Both the position numbers and the translations under genes were made by a program. The notes under the pieces were generated by a model. It was given only the letters and a program-made list of their open reading frames with translations. It ran no database searches and was not told the DNA's origin. A stretch of DNA of 64,000 nt from Rhodobacter huangdaonensis (GTDB taxonomy: Bacteria > Pseudomonadota > Alphaproteobacteria > Rhodobacterales > Rhodobacteraceae), in assembly GCF_004022465.1 (NCBI RefSeq), contig NZ_SAVA01000008.1:124001-188000 (forward strand), read 5' to 3'. Below, piece after piece: positions 15,824-24,377 of this stretch (the stretch's first letter is position 1; each line of letters starts with the position of its first letter).

Positions 15824-16699
15824 ATGATGGCCCGCAACCTTGACCTTGCCGCGCTGCGCGCCGTGCTGGTCGTCACCGAGGCCGGTTCGGTGACGCGCGC
15901 CGCTGCGCTGCTCAACCTGACGCAATCGGCGGTCTCGATGCAGATCCGCCGGCTCGAGGAGGCGCTTGGCGTGGCGCTGTTCAGCCGCCGCGCCCGCCGG
16001 CTCGAGCCGACCGTCGAGGGGCAATGTCTGGTCACCTATGCGCGCCGGATGCTGGCGCTGAACGACGAGGCGCTCGAGGCGCTCGGCCTGACCGAGGAGA
16101 TCGAGGAGATCCGCCTCGGCGTGCCGCCCGACATCGTGGCGCCGCAGATCCCGGCGATCTTGCGGATGATGGCGGTGCAGGCGCCGCGGCTGCGCATCAC
16201 CCTGACCACCCATGCCAGCCGCGAGCTGCGGGCGCGGCACGAGGCGGGCGATCTCGACCTGATCCTGACCACGGAAACCGCGCCGGGGCCGGGGGGCGAG
16301 GTGCTCGACGAGCGTCGCCTCGTTTGGCTCGGCGCGCCGGGGCTGCGCGCCGAGCACGAGCGCCCGCTGCGCATCGCCTTTGCCGAGATCTGCGCCTTCC
16401 GCCCGATCGCGATTGCCGCGCTCGACGGGGCGGGCGTCGCCTGGCGCAACGCGATGGAGGGCGACAGCGAGCAGGTGGTCGATGCGACCGTCGCCGCGGG
16501 GCTGGGGGTTTCGGTGCGGCTCGAAGGCTATTACCCGCCCGGCTGCATGGAGCTTGGCCCCGATGCAGGCCTGCCCGATCTCGGCCGCTCCTGCATCTGC
16601 CTTTATGACGGCGGCCGCGTGCGGGGCGCGATCGCCGATGCCCTGCGCGCCGAGATCGTCCGGGCCTACCGGCCCGCCGCGGCCTCTGCCGCCGCCTGA
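15824..16699 (+). CDS. LysR family transcriptional regulator
   Basis: The 291-residue protein has a LysR helix-turn-helix near residues 5-65 (SVTRAAALLNLTQSAVSMQI) and a periplasmic-binding-like effector domain. Two ATG codons lie side by side at 15824 and 15827 after AAGGA; the earlier in-frame ATG at 15776 has no ribosome site and would run through the probable operator. The gene is divergent from the DUF1127 gene, and its 3' end overlaps the convergent quinone oxidoreductase by 34 bases. Target and ligand are unknown. Confidence 0.9.
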   Translation: MMARNLDLAALRAVLVVTEAGSVTRAAALLNLTQSAVSMQIRRLEEALGVALFSRRARRLEPTVEGQCLVTYARRMLALNDEALEALGLTEEIEEIRLGVPPDIVAPQIPAILRMMAVQAPRLRITLTTHASRELRARHEAGDLDLILTTETAPGPGGEVLDERRLVWLGAPGLRAEHERPLRIAFAEICAFRPIAIAALDGAGVAWRNAMEGDSEQVVDATVAAGLGVSVRLEGYYPPGCMELGPDAGLPDLGRSCICLYDGGRVRGAIADALRAEIVRAYRPAAASAAA

Positions 16700-17658
16700 G
16701 GCGCGGTCAGCACCACCACCTTGCCGGTCGAGCGCCGGGTGCGCAGCATCTCGAGCGCCTCGGCGGTTTGCTCGAGCGGGAAGCGGGCCGAGATATGCGG
16801 CGTCAGCCCGCCCTCGGCGAACCAGCGAAACAGCGCGGCCATCGACGCGGTCAGCACCCGGGGATCGAGCGCGAGATAGCCGCCCCAGTAGAGGCCGTGG
16901 ATCTCGAGGTTCTTCACCAGCGCATGGTTCAGCTTCAGCATCGGCGGCGCGCCCGCGGCAAAGCCGATCACCAGGAAGCGCCCGCCCGGCTTCAGCGCGG
17001 CAAAGCCCGCTTCGCCCACGGCCCCGCCAAGCGCGTCATAGACGACATCCGCCCCGCCCGCGGCCTTCAGCGCCGCCTTGAGATCGGCCGTCTCGCTGTC
17101 GATCAGCACATCGGCCCCCGCCGCCTGCGCCACCGCGAGCTTTTCGGGCCCGCGGGCAAGGGCGATCACCCGCGCCCCCATCCGCTTGCCGATCTCGACC
17201 GCGGTCAGCCCGACGCCGCCCGCCGCGCCCAGCACCACGAGGGTCTCGCCGGGTGCGAGCCGGGCGCGGGTGGAAAGCGCCACATGCGAGGTGCCATAGG
17301 CGATCTGGAAGGCGGCGGCCTCCTCGAAGCTCATCGCCGCGGGCAGGGGGGTGCAGCGCGCCTCGGCGAAGACCCCCGCCTCGGCCAGCCCGCCCTGGCC
17401 CGAGAACACCGCAACGCGGGTGCCCGGCGCGATCGTCGTGCCCGGCCCTGCCGCGGTGACGGTGCCGGCAAGCTCCATCCCCATCACGAAGGGGCAGGCG
17501 GGGGTGTCTTGATATTTCCCCTCGATCATCAGCAGGTCGGCGAAGTTGAGCCCGCAGGCGGCGATCGCGACGGCAAGCTCGCCCGGACCCGGGGCGGGCA
17601 GGGGCAGCTCGGTCAGGGTCGGGGCGGTCTTGGTCTCGCTCAGCAGGATGGCGCGCAT
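16666..17658 (-). CDS. NADPH:quinone oxidoreductase-type MDR protein
   Basis: The 330-residue medium-chain reductase lacks the structural and catalytic zinc ligands of alcohol dehydrogenases. It has GNP-type features of quinone reductases: CGLNFADLLMIEGKYQ (35-50), the Rossmann loop GAAGGVGLTAVEIGK and VYDALGG. The family reduces quinones or enoyl groups with NADPH in the cytoplasm. The ATG at 17658 has GAGGAG upstream. A cluster of four TTGCA repeats lies 144 bases upstream and may control it. The substrate is unknown. Confidence 0.88.
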   Translation of the reverse strand: MRAILLSETKTAPTLTELPLPAPGPGELAVAIAACGLNFADLLMIEGKYQDTPACPFVMGMELAGTVTAAGPGTTIAPGTRVAVFSGQGGLAEAGVFAEARCTPLPAAMSFEEAAAFQIAYGTSHVALSTRARLAPGETLVVLGAAGGVGLTAVEIGKRMGARVIALARGPEKLAVAQAAGADVLIDSETADLKAALKAAGGADVVYDALGGAVGEAGFAALKPGGRFLVIGFAAGAPPMLKLNHALVKNLEIHGLYWGGYLALDPRVLTASMAALFRWFAEGGLTPHISARFPLEQTAEALEMLRTRRSTGKVVVLTAPQAAAEAAAGR

Positions 17659-17801
17659 CGTCTCCTCGGGTCGCTTGGCCGGGCCGGACAGGCCGGTCGA
17701 AATCGGCCGCAGGATAGCGGGGCGGGGCAGGCTGAACCAGTCCGCCATTTGTCCGGGGCGAATCAAACCTGTTGCAGGCTGGGACGATTCCTCTGGGAAA
17801 A

Positions 17802-17828
17802 TTGCAAATTGCATTGCAAATTGCAAAA
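17802..17828. promoter_or_regulatory. Four TTGCA repeats, probable operator
   Basis: TTGCA occurs four times, starting at 17802, 17809, 17814 and 17821 (spacing 7, 5, 7). Three copies read TTGCAAA. The motif resembles the TTTGCAAA half-sites seen near pccR and pccB in this window, which points to an ScfR-type or similar XRE regulator. The protein that binds is not shown by the sequence. Confidence 0.6.
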
Positions 17829-17888
17829 CACGCTGAGCGGGAAATCAATTTCTACGCTGCGCCTTTGGGCTGATTTCTTTGAACCTGA

Positions 17889-17941
17889 CCAAAAGGACAA
17901 GTCGGCCCGGCGGAGGGGGCCGCAGACACCTGTCTTTTTGG
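17889..17941 (+). other. Hairpin in the leader of the XRE gene
   Basis: CCAAAAGGACA (17889-17899) pairs with TGTCTTTTTGG (17931-17941) with one mismatch, around an inner GGCCC/GGGCC region. The descending arm contains five T residues, so it could act as a terminator or attenuator for transcripts heading toward the gene at 18022. Confidence 0.4.
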
Positions 17942-18021
17942 ATAGGTTTGCGGTTTTGCGCCGGATTCCCCGCTCTGAGCCGTGGTATCCAGAGCAAATA
18001 GAGTGGCTTGAGGACGATTAA

Positions 18022-18390
18022 ATGACACACCCGGTTGATGTCCACGTGGGCAAGCGCATCCGCCATCGTCGTTGGATGATCGGCATGACCCAGCAGCAGC
18101 TGGCCGACAAGGTCGGCATTAAATTTCAGCAGATTCAGAAATACGAAACCGGCATGAACCGGGTGTCGGCCTCCCGCCTTTGGGACATCGCCGACGCGCT
18201 CGAGGTGCCGGTCTCCTTCTTCTTCGAAGGGCTCGCGGGCGAGGCCTCGCAGGCCGGCGCCGCCGCTCCGGCGACCGATCTGATGGCCGACAAGGAGGCG
18301 CTTGCGCTGGTGCGCTCCTATTATGCCATTCCCGAGGCGCAGCGTCGCCGCCTGTTCGAACTGGCCAAGGTGCTTTCCGACGCGGCCTGA
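18022..18390 (+). CDS. XRE/Cro-CI family transcriptional regulator
   Basis: The 122-residue protein has an N-terminal helix-turn-helix (about 10-65: IRHRRWMIGMTQQQLADKVG, then FQQIQKYETGMNRVSASRLW) and a short helical C-terminus ending FELAKVLSDAA. Alphaproteobacteria have close relatives that work as small repressors. It is not an ScfR protein, because the long C-terminal domain is missing. The long leader with a hairpin and TTGCA repeats upstream suggests regulated expression. A hisN-like gene follows 77 bases later on the same strand. Confidence 0.9.
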   Translation: MTHPVDVHVGKRIRHRRWMIGMTQQQLADKVGIKFQQIQKYETGMNRVSASRLWDIADALEVPVSFFFEGLAGEASQAGAAAPATDLMADKEALALVRSYYAIPEAQRRRLFELAKVLSDAA

Positions 18391-18467
18391 AAGCCGCCGG
18401 CGGAACCGCGGGGTTGACCCGATGCAGGGGGGCGTTTACCGCTCCCCTTGTCATTTGGAGGGGTGCC

Positions 18468-19289
18468 ATGTCGCCGCAACTGTCGTCCACCGAAACTGCC
18501 GAGCTGATCGCCACCGCCGAGGCGCTCGCCGATGCCGCCCGGCGCGAGAGTCTGCGCCATTTCCGCACCGCGGGCGGGCTGGCCGCCGAGACCAAGGAAG
18601 CCGCGCGCTTCGATCCGGTGACGGTGGCCGACCGTGCCGCCGAGCAGGCGATGCGCGAGATCCTGGCCGCGCGGCGGCCGCAGGATGGCATCTATGGCGA
18701 GGAATATGGCGTGATCCGCGGCGAAAGCGGGCTGACCTGGGTGCTCGATCCGATCGACGGCACCCGCGGCTACATGTCGGGCACGCCGACCTGGGGGGTG
18801 CTGGTTGCGCTCTCCGAGGAAACCGCCGAGGGCCCGGGCCAGCCGCTGCTGGGGGTGATCGACCAGCCCTATATCGGCGAGCGCTTCGTCGGCGGGTTCG
18901 GCGCGGCGCAGGTGACCGGCCCGATGGGGCGCGCGCCGCTCGCCGTGCGCTCTCCGCGCCCGCTTTCTGACGCGATCCTGTTCTCGACCTTCCCCGAAGT
19001 CGGCACCGCCGAGGAGGGCGCGGCCTTCGCCCGGCTCGCGCGCGAGGTGAAGCTGACCCGCTACGGCATGGACTGCTATGCCTATGCGCTGATCGCGGCG
19101 GGGCAGATCGACCTCGTCGTCGAGGCCGGCCTGCAGCCCTATGACGTCGGCGCGCCGATCGCGGTGATCGAGGCCGCGGGCGGTGTCGTCACCGACTGGC
19201 AGGGCGGCCCCGCCTGGCGCGGCGGCCGGGTTCTGGCCGCTGCAAACCCCGAGATCCACGCCGCCGCGATGGCGGTGCTCAACGCCTGA
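18468..19289 (+). CDS. hisN: Inositol-monophosphatase family protein, probable histidinol-phosphatase HisN
   Basis: The 273-residue protein has the metal-binding motifs of the family: GEEYG (Glu78/Glu79), DPIDGTRG (Asp94, Asp97) and the C-terminal YDVGAPIAVIEAAGG. The Arg in DGTRG and the general pattern fit HisN-type histidinol-phosphatases, which complete histidine synthesis in many alphaproteobacteria; inositol or other sugar phosphates remain possible. The ATG at 18468 follows TTTGGAGG and removes an in-frame Arg-rich extension that overlaps the XRE gene. A terminator-repeat element follows. Confidence 0.85.
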   Translation: MSPQLSSTETAELIATAEALADAARRESLRHFRTAGGLAAETKEAARFDPVTVADRAAEQAMREILAARRPQDGIYGEEYGVIRGESGLTWVLDPIDGTRGYMSGTPTWGVLVALSEETAEGPGQPLLGVIDQPYIGERFVGGFGAAQVTGPMGRAPLAVRSPRPLSDAILFSTFPEVGTAEEGAAFARLAREVKLTRYGMDCYAYALIAAGQIDLVVEAGLQPYDVGAPIAVIEAAGGVVTDWQGGPAWRGGRVLAAANPEIHAAAMAVLNA

Positions 19290-19313
19290 GCGGGCCGCCG
19301 GCCGGGGCCGGGC

Positions 19314-19384
19314 GAGGGGGCCTTCCGCCCCCTCTTTCGCTTGCGCGAAATTCACCCCCCGAGGATATTTGAGGCAATTGGAAG
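19314..19384 (+). repeat. Composite terminator/GAGTATTT-type repeat, copy 1
   Basis: A terminator hairpin, GAGGGGG (19314-19320) with CCCCCTC (19328-19334) followed by TTTCGCTT, runs straight into ATTCACCCCC-GAGGATATTT-GAGGCAATTGGAAG. The same order occurs at 57996-58066. It ends the hisN transcript and lies 12 bases before the next start. Confidence 0.75.
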
Positions 19385-19395
19385 GGGGAGGGAGC

Positions 19396-20733
19396 ATGCG
19401 TGAGATCGTGATCCGCGGCGCCGAGGTCGTCGTCACCATGGACGGCGCGCGGCGCGAGCTGAAGGGCGCCGATGTGCTGGTCCGCGGCGGCGTCATCGCC
19501 GCGGTGGGCGAGGGGATCGGCAGCGCGGGCGAGGTGGTTTCGGCACGCGGCTGCGTGGTGACGCCCGGTCTCGTCAACACCCATCACCACCTCTACCAGA
19601 GCCTGACGCGGGCGGTGCCGGGCGGGCAGGATGCGCTGCTCTTCGGCTGGCTGACCACGCTCTATCCGATCTGGGCGAAGATGGGGCCCGAAGAGATCCG
19701 GGTCTCGGCGCTGACCGGGCTGGCCGAGCTCGCGCTGAGCGGCTGCACCCTGACCTCGGACCACCTCTATCTGTTTCCGAACGGCGCGCGGCTTGAGGAC
19801 ACGATCGCCGCGGCGGGCGAGATCGGGCTGCGCTTTCACCCGACACGCGGCGCGATGTCGATCGGCGAGAGCGCGGGCGGGTTGCCGCCCGACAGTCTGG
19901 TCGAACGCGAGGAGGCGATCCTGAACGACTGCATCCGCGTCATCGACGCCTTCCACGACCCGCGCCCGGGGGCGATGGTGCGGGTGGGCGTGGCGCCGTG
20001 CTCGCCGTTCTCGGTCTCGCGCGGGCTGATGCGCGACGCGGCGCTGCTGGCGCGGGACAAGGGGGTGATGCTGCACACCCATCTGGCCGAGAATGACGAG
20101 GACATCGCCTATTCGCTGGCGCAGTTCGGCTGCCGGCCCGGGCAATATGCCGAGGATCTGGGCTGGACCGGCGATGACGTCTGGCACGCACATTGCGTCA
20201 AGCTCGATACGGCCGAGATCGACCTGTTCGCCCGCAGCCGCACCGGCGTCGCGCATTGTCCCTGTTCGAACTGCCGGCTCGGCTCGGGCATCGCGCCGGT
20301 GCGGGCGATGCGCGATGCGGGCGTGCGGGTGGCGCTTGGCGTCGACGGATCGGCCAGCAACGACGCCGGCAACCTGATCGCCGAGGCGCGGCAGGCGATG
20401 CTTTTGCAACGCGTGCAGAACGGCGCCGATGCGATGTCGGCGCGCGAGGCGCTGGAGATTGCGACGCTGGGCGGCGCGCAGGTGCTGGGCCGGCACGATT
20501 GCGGCAGCCTGGCGCCCGGGAAGCGCGCCGATATCGCGGTCTGGGATGTCTCGGGGCTCGAGGCGGCCGGCGCCTGGGACCCGGTTGCGGCGCTGCTTCT
20601 GGCCGGGCCGTCGCGGGTGAAGCACCTCTTCGTCGAGGGCCGGCAGGTGGTGCGTGACGGCCGGCTGACCACCCTCGACCTGCCGCGGGTGATCGAGGCG
20701 CAGACCCGGCTTGCCCGCGCGCTGGCGGGCTGA
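19396..20733 (+). CDS. 8-oxoguanine deaminase (amidohydrolase)
   Basis: The 445-residue amidohydrolase has the metal-binding NTHHHLYQS (His63, His65), LHTHLAEN, HAHCVKL and LGVDGSASND. Together with VAPCSPFSVS and CPCSNCRLGSG, these match bacterial 8-oxoguanine deaminases related to triazine hydrolases. The enzyme would turn 8-oxoguanine into urate and ammonia. The ATG at 19396 follows GGGGAGGGAG. It converges on an NCS2 nucleobase permease, which fits uptake or salvage of purines. A different substrate within the same family cannot be excluded. Confidence 0.83.
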   Translation: MREIVIRGAEVVVTMDGARRELKGADVLVRGGVIAAVGEGIGSAGEVVSARGCVVTPGLVNTHHHLYQSLTRAVPGGQDALLFGWLTTLYPIWAKMGPEEIRVSALTGLAELALSGCTLTSDHLYLFPNGARLEDTIAAAGEIGLRFHPTRGAMSIGESAGGLPPDSLVEREEAILNDCIRVIDAFHDPRPGAMVRVGVAPCSPFSVSRGLMRDAALLARDKGVMLHTHLAENDEDIAYSLAQFGCRPGQYAEDLGWTGDDVWHAHCVKLDTAEIDLFARSRTGVAHCPCSNCRLGSGIAPVRAMRDAGVRVALGVDGSASNDAGNLIAEARQAMLLQRVQNGADAMSAREALEIATLGGAQVLGRHDCGSLAPGKRADIAVWDVSGLEAAGAWDPVAALLLAGPSRVKHLFVEGRQVVRDGRLTTLDLPRVIEAQTRLARALAG

Positions 20734-20745
20734 GACAAACGCAAA

Positions 20746-20770
20746 ACGGCCCCTGCCAGGCAGGGGCCGT
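20746..20770. terminator. Terminator between the deaminase and the NCS2 permease
   Basis: ACGGCCCCTG and CAGGGGCCGT form a strong stem around a CCAGG loop. There are A residues on the left and TTCAT on the right, so it can serve both convergent genes. Confidence 0.8.
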
Positions 20771-20789
20771 TCATGTCATGTCTCGGGGC

Positions 20790-22070
20790 TCAGGCCTTCG
20801 AACGGCCGAAGCCAAGGAGCTGATAGAGGATCAGCGCAGCGAGCGTCGAGGTGCCGATGCCGCCAAGGGCGAACTCGCCGATCCGCAGGGTGAAGTCGCC
20901 GCCACCGAAGATCAGCGCAACGCCTGCGGTGAAGAGGTTGCGCGGATCGGAGAAATCGACCTTCGCCTCGATCCAGATCCGCGCCATCGCCGAGGCGATC
21001 AGCCCGAAGACCGAGACCGAGAGACCGGCGAGCACCGGCGCCGGGATCGTCTGCAGGAGCGCGCCGAACTTCGGCGACAGGCCGAGCAGGATCGCGACCA
21101 GCGCCGCGACCACGAAGACGAGGGTCGAATAGACCTTGGTCATCGCCATCACGCCGATATTCTCGGCATAGGTGGTGACACCGGTGCCGCCGCCCGAGCC
21201 CGCGACCATCGTCGCCAGCCCGTCGGCGACGAAGCCGCGGCCGATGAAGCGGTCCATGTTCTGCCCGGTGATTGCACCGAGCGCCTTGATATGGCCGAGG
21301 TTCTCGGCCACCAGCACGATCGCCACCGGGGCGATCAGGGTCACCGCCGACCAGTGGAACTCGGGCGACACGAATTTCGGCAGGCCGAACCAGGCGGCTT
21401 CGCCGACCTTGGCGAAGTCGATCCCCGGCACGAAGCCGAAGCCGTTGCCGAGCACCAGCACCAGCGCATAGCCGAAGGCGAGCGCGAGCAGCACCGAGAC
21501 CCGGCGGGTGGCGCGCGGGCCATAGCTCGAGATCAGCGCCATGCACAGCACGGTGAGCAGGGCGATGGTCAGGTGCCCGGCGGTGGGCGTGCCGAAGGCG
21601 TTGAGCTGGCTCACCGCGACCGGCGCGAGGTTGAGCCCGATCGCCATGCCGATGGTGCCGGTGACGACCGGCGGCATCAGCTTCTCGACCCAGCCGGCGC
21701 CGACGGCCATCACGATGAGCCCGATCAGCGCATAGATCGCGCCGCAGGCGACGATGCCGCCAAGCGCGGTGGCGATCGTCGCGCCGGGCTGCGCGGTCAC
21801 CGCCAGCACCACCGCGATGAAGGCGAAGGAGGAGCCGAGATAGCTCGGCACCCGGCCGGCGGTGAGGATGAAGAACAAAAGCGTGCCGATGCCGGAGAAG
21901 AACACTGCCACGTTCGGGTCGAAGCCCATCAGGATCGGCGCGACGATGGTCGAGCCGGACATCGCCAGCAGGTGCTGGACGCCCATGGTGAGCGAGGCGG
22001 CAGCCGGCAGCCGTTCGTCCGGCATCACCACATTGCCCGTCGCGGGGCGCCATGTCGGGAAATAGGACAT
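20790..22070 (-). CDS. NCS2 family uracil/xanthine-type nucleobase permease
   Basis: The 426-residue protein has about 12-14 membrane segments and NCS2 hallmarks: QHLLAMSGSTIVAPILMG (about 34-51), the AENLGHIKALGAITG loop in the transport site and GGGTGVTTYAENIGVMAMT. The pattern is closest to the uracil permease branch (UraA/RutG-like), where Glu in AENLG binds the base. It sits in the inner membrane and probably uses protons. The ATG at 22070 has GAGGAAT upstream. Its neighbour suggests purine or oxidised-purine uptake, but uracil is as likely. Confidence 0.87.
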   Translation of the reverse strand: MSYFPTWRPATGNVVMPDERLPAAASLTMGVQHLLAMSGSTIVAPILMGFDPNVAVFFSGIGTLLFFILTAGRVPSYLGSSFAFIAVVLAVTAQPGATIATALGGIVACGAIYALIGLIVMAVGAGWVEKLMPPVVTGTIGMAIGLNLAPVAVSQLNAFGTPTAGHLTIALLTVLCMALISSYGPRATRRVSVLLALAFGYALVLVLGNGFGFVPGIDFAKVGEAAWFGLPKFVSPEFHWSAVTLIAPVAIVLVAENLGHIKALGAITGQNMDRFIGRGFVADGLATMVAGSGGGTGVTTYAENIGVMAMTKVYSTLVFVVAALVAILLGLSPKFGALLQTIPAPVLAGLSVSVFGLIASAMARIWIEAKVDFSDPRNLFTAGVALIFGGGDFTLRIGEFALGGIGTSTLAALILYQLLGFGRSKA

Positions 22071-22317
22071 TGATTCCTCGGGGTCTGTGTTGCGTTGCCC
22101 CGCCATACTGCCGCGGCATGCGGCTGCGCCAGCCCCGATGGCGCTTCCGCCCCGTCACCGGCTGCGACGAATGGGCCCTCGCGGGGCCTGCGCGGGGGGA
22201 TCGGCGTTGCGCCGGTCGGTGCGGGCGGCCTATCTTGCGGGCGAATTCAGGCAAGGGGCGGGCGATGCGGGACCAGAACAGGCAGGACGGGCGGCAATCG
22301 CGATGCGGGGGCGCGGC

Positions 22318-22893
22318 ATGAGCGCCGCGGGCCTGATGCGGGTGCCCGAAGGCGCCTTCCGCTTCGTCGCGCTCGATGTCGAGACCGCCTGTTCGGAGAC
22401 CGCCAGCATCTGCCAGATCGGCATCGCCTGCGTGCGCGCGGATGGCGGCATCGAAAGCTGGGTCACCCTTGTCGATCCGCAGGTGCGCTTTTCGTCGTTC
22501 AACGTGCGGCTGCACGGCATCGGCCCCGAGCAGGTGCAGGGCGCGCCCGACTTCGCCCGCGCCATCGCGCCGCTCGAGCCGCTGCTGTCGCGCCACCTCA
22601 TCATCCAGCACAGCAGTTTCGACCGCCGCGCGATCGAGGGCGCCTATGGCGTGACCGGGCGCGCGGCACCCGCCTGGCGCTGGGGCGACAGCGTGCGCAT
22701 CGCGCGCCGCGCCTGGCCCGAGTTCATCGGCAATGGCGGCCATGGCCTCGGCCATCTGAAGGAACAGCTCGACCTGCGCTTCGAGCATCACGACGCGGGC
22801 GAGGATGCGCGCGCCGCGGCCGAGGTGGTGCTGCATGCCGAGCGCCGCACCGGGCTCGGCTTCGAGGCGCTGCTTGGCCCTGGCCGGCGCTGA
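22318..22893 (+). CDS. DEDDh 3'-5' exonuclease
   Basis: The 191-residue protein is an RNase T/DnaQ-fold exonuclease. The motifs are VALDVETA (Exo I, Asp and Glu), IIQHSSFDRRAI (Exo II) and HHDAGEDARAAAEV with the catalytic His (Exo III). Similar stand-alone proteins are annotated as DNA polymerase III epsilon-like exonucleases. Two start codons are possible: 22303 and 22318. Neither has a strong ribosome site, and 22318 was chosen because the fold starts soon after it. It lies between divergent and convergent neighbours and has no obvious operon. Confidence 0.85.
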   Translation: MSAAGLMRVPEGAFRFVALDVETACSETASICQIGIACVRADGGIESWVTLVDPQVRFSSFNVRLHGIGPEQVQGAPDFARAIAPLEPLLSRHLIIQHSSFDRRAIEGAYGVTGRAAPAWRWGDSVRIARRAWPEFIGNGGHGLGHLKEQLDLRFEHHDAGEDARAAAEVVLHAERRTGLGFEALLGPGRR

Positions 22894-23004
22894 GATCGGG
22901 CGGGGCAGTCACGAGGGGGGGGCATTCCCGCAGGCATCCGCGGCCGGTGGGGCCGGGGGCTTGCCCCGCGCCGGGCTGCCGGGGCGGGGTTCAGGGCGCG
23001 GCGG

Positions 23005-23718
23005 TCAGGCCTCGGAGCGGGCGAGGCGCGCCTTTTCGGTGTTGAGCAGCGCCTCGACCTGCGCCATCACCTCGGCCGCGGGCAGGCCCGCGGGGATCGG
23101 CGGAAAATAGGAGACGGTGATCGTGCCGCCGGTCTTCGTGCCCTTGCCCCAGAACCGGCCGGCATTGTGCACCACCGGAACCACCGGCAGATCGAGCTTG
23201 CGATAGAGCGCGATCAGCCCGGGCTGGAACTTGCGCTGCTCGTCGATGCCGACGCGGGTGCCTTCGGGAAAGATCAGGATCGAGCGGCCGCGCGCCACCT
23301 CGCGCCGCGCTTCCGAGATCATCGCGGCCATCGCCCGGCCACCGCCGCTGCGGTCGATCAGGATCATCGGCGCATGGCCGAGGAACCAGCCGAACACCGG
23401 AATCTTGCGCAACTCCTGCTTGGCGACGATGCAGATATCGGGCACCAGCTGGTTGAACGCGAGGGTCTCCCAGGTGGACTGGTGGTTGCAGACATAGATG
23501 CAGGGGGCGTCGAGGTGCTTGTTCTCGATCCCCTCCTCCTGCAGGCGCAACCCGAGGATCCGGTGCGACAGGCCGAGGACGCCGCCGGTCCAGAACCGGA
23601 TGGCGGCGCGGGTCAGCCCGGGACGCTGCAGCAGCGCAAGCGCCGGGATGAACGGGCTTTGGAGCAATGTCCAAATCCCGAAAAGCACGTCGAACAGTCT
23701 CGATCGGACGATCAGCAT
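23005..23718 (-). CDS. plsC: 1-acyl-sn-glycerol-3-phosphate acyltransferase PlsC
   Basis: PlsC acylates lysophosphatidic acid to phosphatidic acid at the inner membrane. The 237-residue protein has an N-terminal hydrophobic segment and the acyltransferase motifs NHQSTWE (78-84) and FPEGTR (about 150). The first motif is HX4E rather than HX4D, a variant common in proteobacteria. The ATG at 23718 is the first in frame. It converges on the exonuclease gene, 111 bases away. Several PlsC paralogues are usual in this group, so the exact specificity is uncertain. Confidence 0.9.
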   Translation of the reverse strand: MLIVRSRLFDVLFGIWTLLQSPFIPALALLQRPGLTRAAIRFWTGGVLGLSHRILGLRLQEEGIENKHLDAPCIYVCNHQSTWETLAFNQLVPDICIVAKQELRKIPVFGWFLGHAPMILIDRSGGGRAMAAMISEARREVARGRSILIFPEGTRVGIDEQRKFQPGLIALYRKLDLPVVPVVHNAGRFWGKGTKTGGTITVSYFPPIPAGLPAAEVMAQVEALLNTEKARLARSEA

Positions 23719-23781
23719 CCTCGGCCTCGCGCAATGAGGGATGTGCCTGTGGTCGGTTCTTCTGCCCCCGGCGGGGCGCTT

Positions 23782-24051
23782 TCAGGCGGCAAGCGGTCGA
23801 TGTGACTGGTCCTGCGGCACGAAGCCGGCGGTCCGCGCGGCGGACAGGAAGGCGTGGCGTGCCTCTCCGACCGAGCCCATGCAGTCCATGGCGGCCTCAA
23901 GCCGGAGCAGGGCGCGATGGCGGGCATCGTCGGCCACAGGCCATTTCTTGCGCAGCCAGTACTGTGCCTGCTCGATCGTGCTGAATTTCTGTACATCGCC
24001 TTGCGGCGAGACGACGAGAGAGAGGGGTTCACCCCAGTAGATTTCTATCAA
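23782..24051 (-). CDS. DUF982 family protein with a TTG start
   Basis: The 89-residue protein resembles DUF982 proteins of Rhizobiales and Rhodobacterales, with the pattern QAQYWLRKKWP, an Ala-rich helix and ARHAFLSAARTAG. The function is unknown. No ATG lies near the family start, so TTG at 24051 (reading MIEIYWGEP) is the best start; the ribosome site is weak. It lies on the same strand as plsC, upstream of it. The region beyond its 5' end has no clear gene for over 800 bases. Confidence 0.65.
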   Translation of the reverse strand: MIEIYWGEPLSLVVSPQGDVQKFSTIEQAQYWLRKKWPVADDARHRALLRLEAAMDCMGSVGEARHAFLSAARTAGFVPQDQSHRPLAA

Positions 24052-24167
24052 GTTCTTTGTCTTTCAGGGAAAAAGTGAGGGGCCCGGCCTTGGCGAGGGC
24101 TCCCGTTCACCGGGAGGCGCTTTCGGCCGATGGCCGATGGCGCCAGGTTGATCTGTTTGGCACGGGG

Positions 24168-24377
24168 TCAGGCGAGCGCAGGGCTCCTGACACAGTTCCG
24201 GCCGTTGCGGGCAGGCTCGGCGCCGGGCATCGCGGTCCGGCCGCGGTTTGGCACGGCAAGCTCCGTTCGCCGGCACGCCGGGGCATGGGGGAGGCTCTCC
24301 CTTCCGTGGTCGCCGGGTCCGGCGAGGCCGTCAAGCCCGGTCCGCGCGACCCGTTTCACGCTGCCATCCTTGGCCAT
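24168..24377 (-). pseudogene. Possible decayed cspA copy or small unknown protein
   Basis: The frame begins MAKDGSVKRVARTG, which lines up with the cspA product MANGTVKWFNATKG after one extra codon. The DNA before the ATG also matches the cspA leader: TCTGCGG, then ACATT, an AGGA ribosome site and CTCACGATGGCCAA appear in the same order as at 26156-26200. After about 20 codons the likeness ends: the aromatic RNA-binding residues (W, F) are replaced and no KGFGFIE or DIFVHIS motif exists. I infer a duplicated cspA that decayed; a real 69-residue protein is the alternative. Confidence 0.35.

Larger units (their letters stand above)
17659..18021. promoter_or_regulatory. 363-base divergent intergenic region
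   Basis: No gene is supported here. The region separates the quinone oxidoreductase (minus) from the XRE gene (plus). It turns AT-rich near 17795-17900 and holds the TTGCA repeat cluster (17802-17828) and a long hairpin (17889-17941), each listed separately. Confidence 0.6.
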
